From NCBI GenBank assembly GCA_036403035.1, contig DASWRT010000341.1, positions 1 through 8,516 on the forward strand: 8,516 bases of DNA. The letters are read 5' to 3'. Shown here in pieces: positions 1-4,914 of the stretch (position 1 is the first letter of the stretch; every line of letters starts with the position of its first letter). The notes below the pieces were generated by a model, which did no database searches, had not been told where the DNA came from, and saw nothing but the letters and a program-made list of their open reading frames with translations. Source of the DNA: DASWRT01 sp036403035 (GTDB lineage Bacteria; Pseudomonadota; Alphaproteobacteria; ATCC43930; CGMCC-115725). A program made the position numbers and the translations under genes.

Positions 1-1
1 G

Positions 2-208
2 CCGATCGAGTGTTTCCTGATCGAGGATCCCGACCCACTCGGCCCCTATGGCGCGAAGGGGATCGGCGAGCCGGCGCTGGTGCCGACCGCGCCGGCGATC
101 CTCAACGCGATCCGTCATGCGACCGGCGTGCGCCTGACGCAAGTGCCGGCGACGCCGGACCGCGTACGCGCCGCGCTCAAGGCGGCCGGGAAGGGACTGG
201 ACCGATGA
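2..208 (+). CDS. Xanthine dehydrogenase-family molybdenum hydroxylase, large subunit (C-terminal fragment)
   Basis: The last 68 residues of a gene whose 5' part lies outside the window. The fragment contains GPYGAKGIGEPALVPTAP, typical of the molybdopterin-binding large subunit of the xanthine dehydrogenase/aldehyde oxidase family. The Glu of the KGIGEP motif (codon 68-70) aligns with the catalytic base that activates the Mo-bound water. The following stretch (PAILNAIRHATGVRLTQVPATPDRV) matches the usual end of this subunit, so the C-terminus looks intact. These enzymes hydroxylate a carbon next to a ring nitrogen, or an aldehyde, using water and passing electrons through 2Fe-2S and FAD partners, which would be encoded upstream. 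The stop codon overlaps the next start (ATGA at 205-208), so translation is probably coupled to the reductase-like gene. Substrate cannot be told from this fragment. A nicotinate-dehydrogenase-like role is an inference from the neighbour. Confidence 0.9.
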   Translation, partial: PIECFLIEDPDPLGPYGAKGIGEPALVPTAPAILNAIRHATGVRLTQVPATPDRVRAALKAAGKGLDR

Positions 209-1728
209 CGATTTCCGGCGACAACCCGGCGGCAGCCTCCCCCGCTCCGGCGGAAGCCGCCGCCGCCTCGGGCGACATCGTCGTCTGCGACGCCTGCCCG
301 GTGCTCTGCCGCATTCGCGAGGGCCGCACCGGCGCGTGCTCGCGCTACGGCAATGTCGGCGGGCAGCTTGCGCGCATGGACCCGATGGTGCTGGCGCAGC
401 AAGTGATCGACGAGAAGGGCGAGCTGGTCTCGTTCCTCGGCAAGGACGGGGATGGCGGCGCGGACTGGGACGGCTCGCTGATCGCGGGCGCGCCGACCTT
501 CGTGACCGGCATCGGCTCAGGCACGACTTATCCGGACTACAAGCCCGCCCCCTTCATCGTCGCGAGCAAGCACCGCGGCGTCGATGTCGTCACCGTCGTG
601 ACCGAGGGGATCTTCAGCTATTGCGGCGTCAAGGTGAAGATCGACACCGACCGCTATGTCGGCCCCGAGCAGGCCGCCGTGCGGGCGCAGGGCGAGCAGA
701 TCGGGCACGTGACGACGGCCGAGTACGGCTCGCAGATGCTGGCGCTCGGCGGCGTGCGGCACCTCACCGGCGGCAGCAAGCGTGAAGGGACGGTCGCCTG
801 CGACACGCTGCTCGCGCTCTGCAACAAGCAGCCGGTCGAACTGACGATCGACGGCGGCGCGACGCTGACCGTGCAGGCGGGGCGCGCCCCGGTCATCAAC
901 GGCGCGCGCGAGGAGCGGATGCGCGTTGGCTGCGGCTCGGCGACGATCGGCATGTTCGCGAAGCAGTGGTTCGGCCATGCCGACGAGGTGATCGTCGTCG
1001 ACGACCACATCACCGGCGTGCTGACCGAGCATCAGGCCGGCCGCTTCCTCGGCATGGAGCCGGCCGGCATCCGCGTGCGCGGCCGCCGCTCGACGCCCGG
1101 CCGCTACTTCCAGGTCGCCGAGCCCGGCACGGGCTGGGGCGGCACCGACATCTCCGACCCGCTCTCGATTATCGAGAAGATCGACCCGAAGGCGGCGCGG
1201 CCGGGGATGCGGCTGCTGATGGTCTCGACCACCGGCGAGGACGCGGAGTACTTCGTGCTCGACGACGCGCTGAAGCCGGTCAAGGCGACGATGCCGGAAC
1301 CGCTGGTCCGCGTCGTCGAGCGCATCGGCGAGAATTGCGAACCGGCGCTCGCCTCGGTGCTGTTCATGGCCGGGGCGGGCGGCAGCCTCCGCGCCGGCGT
1401 CACCGAGAATCCGGTGCGGCTCACCCGCTCGGTCAAGGACACGCTGGTGCGCGTCACCTGCGGCGGTGCGCCCACCTATGTCTGGCCGGGCGGCGGCATC
1501 ACGCTGATGGTCGACGTGATGCTGATGCCCGACAACGCGTTCGGCTACGTCCCGACGCCGGCCCTCGTCGGCCCGATCGAGTTCACGATGCGGCTGGAGG
1601 ATTACGCCGCGCTCGGCGGCCACATGGACCGCGTGCAGCGCCTTGAAGACGTGCTGACATCCGACCGCGTCCGCAGCACGCCCTGGCGCGAGGAGAACCC
1701 GTGGCCGCTGTCGGTCGGGAAGGGGTGA
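205..1728 (+). CDS. 6-hydroxynicotinate reductase-family protein
   Basis: 507 residues. The ATG at 205 is chosen because it overlaps the upstream stop (ATGA) and has AAGGGA at 191-196, 8 nt before it; the frame is open further upstream but there it only shadows the hydroxylase gene. I recognise it as the family annotated 6-hydroxynicotinate reductase. In Eubacterium barkeri that enzyme reduces 6-hydroxynicotinate to 1,4,5,6-tetrahydro-6-oxonicotinate with electrons from ferredoxin, and contains covalent flavin and Fe-S clusters. Here a low-complexity Ala/Pro N-terminus precedes a cysteine cluster C28-x2-C31-x3-C35-x9-C45, a likely metal or Fe-S site. I see no classical ferredoxin CxxCxxCxxxCP repeats. 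Other cysteines, possible further ligands, are C140 (YCGVK), C199, C206, C243 (GCGSATIG), C378 and C419. No signal peptide or membrane segment, so cytoplasmic. Family assignment is fairly secure; the actual substrate is inferred from context only. Confidence 0.82.
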   Translation: MTISGDNPAAASPAPAEAAAASGDIVVCDACPVLCRIREGRTGACSRYGNVGGQLARMDPMVLAQQVIDEKGELVSFLGKDGDGGADWDGSLIAGAPTFVTGIGSGTTYPDYKPAPFIVASKHRGVDVVTVVTEGIFSYCGVKVKIDTDRYVGPEQAAVRAQGEQIGHVTTAEYGSQMLALGGVRHLTGGSKREGTVACDTLLALCNKQPVELTIDGGATLTVQAGRAPVINGAREERMRVGCGSATIGMFAKQWFGHADEVIVVDDHITGVLTEHQAGRFLGMEPAGIRVRGRRSTPGRYFQVAEPGTGWGGTDISDPLSIIEKIDPKAARPGMRLLMVSTTGEDAEYFVLDDALKPVKATMPEPLVRVVERIGENCEPALASVLFMAGAGGSLRAGVTENPVRLTRSVKDTLVRVTCGGAPTYVWPGGGITLMVDVMLMPDNAFGYVPTPALVGPIEFTMRLEDYAALGGHMDRVQRLEDVLTSDRVRSTPWREENPWPLSVGKG

Positions 1729-1760
1729 TGTCGGCGCCCTTGACTGAACTGCTGCGGAAC

Positions 1761-1786
1761 TCCCTCTCCCGCAAGCGGGAGAGGGG
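1761..1786. repeat. Short palindromic intergenic repeat (CCCTCTCCC type)
   Basis: CCCTCTCCCGC at 1762-1772 pairs perfectly over 11 bp with GCGGGAGAGGG at 1775-1785, leaving only AA between the arms. The same core, CCCTCTCCC...GGGAGAGGG, occurs three times at 4680-4899, so it is a dispersed repeat family. Such elements are typical of alphaproteobacterial spacers. There is no T-run after it, so it is not a standard intrinsic terminator; it could affect mRNA stability or slow polymerase. Confidence 0.8.
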
Positions 1787-1794
1787 ACCCGCGG

Positions 1795-1823
1795 GAGCCG
1801 CATACGCACTTCGTACCCGGCTC
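1795..1823. repeat. Second hairpin in the reductase/UPF0280 spacer
   Basis: GAGCCG (1795-1800) pairs with CGGCTC (1818-1823). Inside it, across a 2x2 internal loop, TACG (1803-1806) pairs with CGTA (1812-1815), leaving a 5-nt loop. It lies 9 nt after the CCCTCTCCC palindrome. The spacer then ends with a GGGGTGAG segment (about 1841-1848) reminiscent of the tail of the repeats at 4727-4739, so the whole block may be one degenerate composite repeat. Its function is unknown. Confidence 0.5.
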
Positions 1824-1879
1824 TTGAGAAAGGAAGGCAGGGGTGAGAAGAATAGTCTCACATCCCTGGGTTGCGCCCC

Positions 1880-2770
1880 GTGACCGCGCAACCTGTCGCC
1901 CGCCTGCTCCCCGACGGCCGCCGCCTGCACCTCCAGCACGGCCCGATTGACCTCATCATCGAGGCGTTCGGCCCGCCCGCCGAAATCACCCTCGCCTACC
2001 GGCAGGCCTGGGCGCGCTTCCAGGACATCCTGCCGACTCTCGTCCCCGAGCTGCCGCTGCTCCGCCGCGCGGCGGACGCTGGACATCCCGGCGTCTCCGG
2101 CCCGGTCGCGTGCCGCATGCTCGCCGCGTGCCTGCGGCACGACACTGGCGTGTTCGTGACGCCGATGGCCGCGGTAGCCGGCGCGGTCGCGGACGAGATG
2201 CTTGCCGCGCTCGTCGCCGGCCGGACGCTGGAAAAAGCCTACGTCAACGACGGCGGCGACATCGCGCTCCACCTGCCGCCTGGCGCTTCGATCGCGGCCG
2301 GGCTGGTTTCCGACCTCGACCATCCGGCGATCGACGGCACCGCGATAATCGACGCCGCAATGCCGGTGCGCGGCGTTGCAACCAGCGGGCGCGGCGGGCG
2401 GAGCTTCTCGCTCGGCATCGCCGATTCGGTGACCGTGCTCGCCGCTGATGCCGCTGCGGCCGACGTCGCGGCGACGCTGATCGGCAATGCGGTCGATCTC
2501 GGTGGACATCCGGCCGTACGGCGCGCCCGCGCGTGCGATCTCGATCCCGACAGCGACCTCGGCGACCGTCTCGTCACCGTCGAGGTTGGTCCGCTGACAT
2601 CGGCCGAAATCGCCCAAGCCCTCGACCGCGGCGCCGCCGAGGCGGAGCGGATGCGGCGCGCTGGACTGATCCACGGCGCCGTGTTGGTATTGCGCCGCTG
2701 TTTCCGCATCGTCGGCGACGTGGCCGAGGCGGCGCGTCTCACGGCCGTTGTCGATGGCGTCGCCGCGTGA
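1880..2770 (+). CDS. UPF0280-family protein (ApbE superfamily)
   Basis: 296 residues from the GTG at 1880. TTG at 1871 would add three residues; I prefer GTG because family members begin shortly before LLPDGRRLHLQHGPIDL and because GTG overlaps the stop of the spacer ORF, but neither has a strong ribosome site. It is recognised as UPF0280 (COG2122), a family distantly related to the FAD:protein FMN transferase ApbE. Visible family features are the N-terminal LPDGRRLHLQHGPIDLIIEA, a central AVADEMLAAL, YVNDGGDIAL at 121-130 (like the N-x-GG-D segment of ApbE), and GVATSGRGGRSFSLGIADSV at 165-184 (like the ATSG loop of ApbE). ApbE's HIIDP motif is absent, so flavin transfer cannot be assumed. 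No signal peptide is visible, unlike most ApbE proteins, so it is likely cytoplasmic. Its biochemical role is not established. Position beside the reductase suggests a role in its maturation or in the same pathway. Confidence 0.85.
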   Translation: MTAQPVARLLPDGRRLHLQHGPIDLIIEAFGPPAEITLAYRQAWARFQDILPTLVPELPLLRRAADAGHPGVSGPVACRMLAACLRHDTGVFVTPMAAVAGAVADEMLAALVAGRTLEKAYVNDGGDIALHLPPGASIAAGLVSDLDHPAIDGTAIIDAAMPVRGVATSGRGGRSFSLGIADSVTVLAADAAAADVAATLIGNAVDLGGHPAVRRARACDLDPDSDLGDRLVTVEVGPLTSAEIAQALDRGAAEAERMRRAGLIHGAVLVLRRCFRIVGDVAEAARLTAVVDGVAA

Positions 2771-2779
2771 ACCGCCGCC

Positions 2780-2786
2780 GGGAGGA
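2780..2786 (+). promoter_or_regulatory. Ribosome binding site deciding the DUF1185 start
   Basis: GGGAGGA lies 3 nt before the ATG at 2790. The frame is open to a TTG at 2748 inside the preceding gene, and an in-frame ATG occurs at 2754, but only the ATG at 2790 has a strong Shine-Dalgarno sequence and gives the usual family N-terminus. Confidence 0.75.
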
Positions 2787-2789
2787 CCG

Positions 2790-3374
2790 ATGGACCTGAT
2801 CAAGCCGCGCAAGTTCCAGGTGACCGTCGAGGAAATCCTGCACGAGAACGGCCCGCCGCCCGGCCGCCGCCTGCACCGCGGCGCGGTCGCGGTCGTCCTG
2901 AAGAACCCCTACGCCGGCCGCTACGAGCCGGACATCATGCCGATGATGGAGGCGCTGAAGCCGCTCGGGCTGGATATGGCGCGGCGGCTGACCGACGCGC
3001 TGGGCGGCGATCCGAAGCGGATCGAGGCTTACGGCAAAGGCGCGATCGTCGGCGCAGCCGGCGAGCTGGAGCATGCCGCGCTGTGGCATGTCCCCGGTGG
3101 CTACGCGATGCGCGAGCTGCTGGGCCAAGCCAAGGCGATCGTGCCGTCGACCGTAAAGGTCGGTCCGATGGGCGCGCGTCTCGACGTGCCGCTGCACCAC
3201 ATCAACGCCGCCTACGTGCGCAGCCATTTCGACGCGTTCGAGGTCGGCGTGCCGGACGCGCCGCGCGCCGACGAGATCGTCTACGTGCTGGCGATGTCGA
3301 CGGGCGCCCGCATCCACGAGCGGGTCGGCGGGATGCGCGCCTCCGAGATCTCGGTCTGGGACGGGCAGCGCTGA
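2790..3374 (+). CDS. Amino acid synthesis family protein (PF06684/DUF1185)
   Basis: 194 residues, a full-length member of PF06684. Crystal structures of this family show a variant of the Bacillus-type chorismate mutase fold, and a role in amino-acid metabolism has been suggested, but no reaction is firmly known to me. Conserved-looking stretches are KNPYAGRYEPDIMPMMEAL from residue 38, GAAGELEHAALWHVPGGYAM (GELEH at 91-95), the LHHINAAYVRSHFD segment with H136 and H137, and DEIVYVLAMSTGARIHERVG near the C-terminus. The His and Glu residues are candidate active-site or metal ligands; that is an inference. There is no signal peptide. It begins 19 nt after the UPF0280 gene and ends 52 nt before the binding-protein gene, so it belongs to the same transcription unit. 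It may act on a ring-derived intermediate. The short gap to the next gene holds a 5-bp hairpin (3383-3395) of unknown importance. Confidence 0.85.
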   Translation: MDLIKPRKFQVTVEEILHENGPPPGRRLHRGAVAVVLKNPYAGRYEPDIMPMMEALKPLGLDMARRLTDALGGDPKRIEAYGKGAIVGAAGELEHAALWHVPGGYAMRELLGQAKAIVPSTVKVGPMGARLDVPLHHINAAYVRSHFDAFEVGVPDAPRADEIVYVLAMSTGARIHERVGGMRASEISVWDGQR

Positions 3375-3426
3375 CGGCGGCGGCACGCTGCGTGCAACGG
3401 AAAGCACAAGCAGTCGGGGGAGAAAA

Positions 3427-4635
3427 ATGAGGGGATTGAGGACGGTTCTATTAGCGGCTGCGGCGTCGTTCGCCGCCGTCGCCGGGCCGGCGCTTGCCGC
3501 CGATCCGATCAAGATCGGCGAGATGAACAGCTACAAGATCTTCCCGGCCTTCCTCGACCCGTACAAGAAGGGGTGGGAGCTGGCCGCGGAGGAGGTCAAC
3601 AAGGCCGGCGGCGTCCTCGGCCGCAAGATCGAGATCGTCTCGCGCGACGACGGCGGCAACCCCGGCGACGCCGTCCGCATCGCCGAGGAACTGTTGTCGC
3701 GCGAGAACGTCGATTTGCTGATCGGCACGTTCCCGTCGAACGTCGGCCTCGCCGTGGCGGACTTCGCGAAGCAGCGCAAAGTGCTGTTCGTCGCCGCCGA
3801 GCCGCTGACCGACAAGATCGTCTGGGAGCAGGGGAACAAATACACATTCCGGCTTCGCCCCTCGACCTACATGCAGACGGCGATGCTGGTGCCGGAGGCG
3901 GCGAAGCTCGGCAAGAAGCGCTGGGCGATCGTCTATCCGAACTACGAGTACGGCCAGTCCGCGACCGCCGCCTTCAAGCAGCTCCTGACCGCGCAGCAGC
4001 CGGGCGGCGGCGTCGAATTCGTCACCGAGCAGGCGGCGCCTTTAGGCAAGATCGAGGCGGGTTCGGTCGTGCAGGCGATCGCCGATGCGAAGCCGGACGC
4101 GATCTTCTCCTCGCTGTTCGGCCCCGATCTCCAGAAGTTCGTCCGCGAGGGCAACACGCGGGGCCTGTTCAAGGGCATCCCGGTCTTCGACCTGCTCGGC
4201 GGCGAGCCGGAATATCTCGACCCGCTGAAGGAGGAGACGCCCGAGGGCTGGTACGTCACCGGCTATCCCTGGAACGCGATCGACACGCCGGAGCACAAGA
4301 AGTTCCTGGCCGCTTATCAGGCCAAGTACAACGACTACCCGCGCGTCGGCTCGATCGTCGGCTACTCGACCGTGATGAGCGCCGTCGCCGCGCTGAAGAA
4401 GGCGAACTCGACCGACAGCGAGAAGCTGGTCCAGGCGATGGAGGGCCTCGAAGTCGAAACGCCGTTCGGCACGATCAGCTACCGCCCGATCGACCACCAG
4501 TCGACGATGGGCGCCTATGTCGGCCGTCTCGCGCAGAAGGACGGCAAGGGCATCATGGTCGACTGGCACTTCGCCGACGGCGGCAAGTTCCTGCCGCCCG
4601 ACGACGTGGTGCGCAAGCTGCGGCCGAAGGATTGA
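3427..4635 (+). CDS. ABC transporter periplasmic substrate-binding protein, branched-chain amino acid type
   Basis: 402 residues. GGGGGAG at 3416-3422 lies 4 nt before the ATG. A Sec signal peptide is clear: MRGLRTVLL, an Ala-rich hydrophobic core, then a PALAAD site with cleavage after about residue 24. The mature part starts PIKIGEMNSY and shows the Leu/Ile/Val-binding (Peripla_BP_6, type I fold) pattern, including NKAGGVLGRKIEIVSRDD at 58-75, DLLIGTFPSNVGLAVADFA, and a hinge and second lobe around AIVYPNYEYGQSATAAFKQL. It should capture the substrate in the periplasm and deliver it to the permease encoded downstream. Members of this family bind amino acids, amides, urea and aromatic acids, so the ligand cannot be read from sequence; the enzyme genes before it point to an N-heterocyclic or aromatic carboxylate. 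The long repeat-filled spacer after it may allow the binding protein to be made in excess of the membrane parts. Confidence 0.92.
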   Translation: MRGLRTVLLAAAASFAAVAGPALAADPIKIGEMNSYKIFPAFLDPYKKGWELAAEEVNKAGGVLGRKIEIVSRDDGGNPGDAVRIAEELLSRENVDLLIGTFPSNVGLAVADFAKQRKVLFVAAEPLTDKIVWEQGNKYTFRLRPSTYMQTAMLVPEAAKLGKKRWAIVYPNYEYGQSATAAFKQLLTAQQPGGGVEFVTEQAAPLGKIEAGSVVQAIADAKPDAIFSSLFGPDLQKFVREGNTRGLFKGIPVFDLLGGEPEYLDPLKEETPEGWYVTGYPWNAIDTPEHKKFLAAYQAKYNDYPRVGSIVGYSTVMSAVAALKKANSTDSEKLVQAMEGLEVETPFGTISYRPIDHQSTMGAYVGRLAQKDGKGIMVDWHFADGGKFLPPDDVVRKLRPKD

Positions 4636-4679
4636 GCGGGGCAGGGTGTTGGCGCTTCGTCCCAACTCGCCCCGTAAAA

Positions 4680-4739
4680 CTCCCTCTCCCCTTGTGGGAG
4701 AGGGAGGAGCCCGGCCGAAGGCCGGGAGGGTGAGGGGTG
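4680..4739 (+). repeat. Composite palindromic repeat, copy 1
   Basis: Two adjacent hairpins. CTCCCTCTCCC (4680-4690) pairs with GGGAGAGGGAG (4696-4706) over 11 bp with a 5-nt loop. CCCGGCC (4710-4716) pairs with GGCCGGG (4720-4726) with a GAA loop. An AGGGTGAGGGGTG tail follows. The 60-nt unit matches the reverse complement of 4840-4899 at 57 of 60 positions. No T-run follows, so it does not look like a classic terminator. A small separate hairpin, GGCGC-TTT-GCGCC, lies at 4742-4754. Confidence 0.85.
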
Positions 4740-4769
4740 GCGGCGCTTTGCGCCGGAGTCTTGATTTGG

Positions 4770-4808
4770 CCCCCTCACCCCGGCCCTCTCCCGCAAGGGG
4801 AGAGGGAG
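4770..4808 (-). repeat. Composite palindromic repeat, shortened copy 2
   Basis: CCCCTCACCC followed almost directly by CCCTCTCCC (4784-4792), loop GCAAG, and GGGAGAGGG (4798-4806), then AG. It has the orientation of copy 3 but lacks the CCCGGCC/GGCCGGG hairpin between the two parts, which is reduced to a few bases. It is therefore a shorter variant of the same repeat family. The minus strand is given relative to copy 1. Confidence 0.75.
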
Positions 4809-4839
4809 ATATACGCGCAGGATTGGGGCGAACCGCCGT

Positions 4840-4899
4840 CACCCCTCACCCTCCCGGCCTTCGGCCGGGCCACTCCCTCTCCCGCAAGGGGAGAGGGAG
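4840..4899 (-). repeat. Composite palindromic repeat, copy 3 (inverted relative to copy 1)
   Basis: CACCCCTCACC, then a CCCGGCC/GGCCGGG hairpin, then CTCCCTCTCCC (4873-4883), loop GCAAG, and GGGAGAGGGAG (4889-4899). It is the inverted partner of 4680-4739 (57/60 identical), so the transcript between the two genes could also fold into one long 60-bp stem. Its purine-rich last arm ends 15 nt before the permease ATG, which otherwise lacks an obvious Shine-Dalgarno sequence. The repeat may therefore influence permease translation; that is an inference. Confidence 0.85.
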
Positions 4900-4914
4900 T
4901 GTATCGACGCTCCC

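Larger units (their letters stand above)
1728..1883 (+). other. Small bridging ORF across the repeat-bearing spacer (51 codons), doubtful as a gene
   Basis: The ATG at 1728 overlaps the reductase stop (TGATG) and has a good Shine-Dalgarno-like GGGAAGGGG just upstream. The frame stays open through the palindromic repeat and ends in TGA at 1881-1883, which overlaps the proposed GTG start of the next gene (GTGA at 1880-1883). The product is basic (SLSRKRERG and so on), largely encoded by the repeat itself, and resembles no protein I know. It may serve only to carry ribosomes to the next start, or may be a chance open frame in GC-rich DNA. Confidence 0.25.

Noticed and set aside
10..204. N-terminal extension of the reductase-family gene
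   Set aside because: This stretch is coding in another frame for the hydroxylase C-terminus with its conserved KGIGEP motif; the ATG at 205 has overlap and ribosome-site support.
517..1809. Long minus-strand open frame of 430 codons
   Set aside because: It lies opposite the well-recognised reductase-family gene, has Arg/His/Asp-rich composition typical of the antisense of a GC-rich gene, and shows no domain.
1795..1823. tRNA or riboswitch
   Set aside because: The fold is only one interrupted hairpin; no cloverleaf, conserved loops or recognised aptamer core could be found.
4680..4706. Intrinsic terminator after the binding-protein gene
   Set aside because: The stem is strong but no T-run follows, and the same hairpin occurs repeatedly in both orientations, so it is a dispersed repeat.
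3573..4733. Plus-strand frame of 386 codons overlapping the binding-protein gene
   Set aside because: It is an Arg/Gly-rich out-of-frame shadow; the overlapping frame has a clear signal peptide and family motifs.
4680..4899. CRISPR-like array
   Set aside because: There are only three units, of unequal length and mixed orientation, each internally palindromic, with no uniform spacers.
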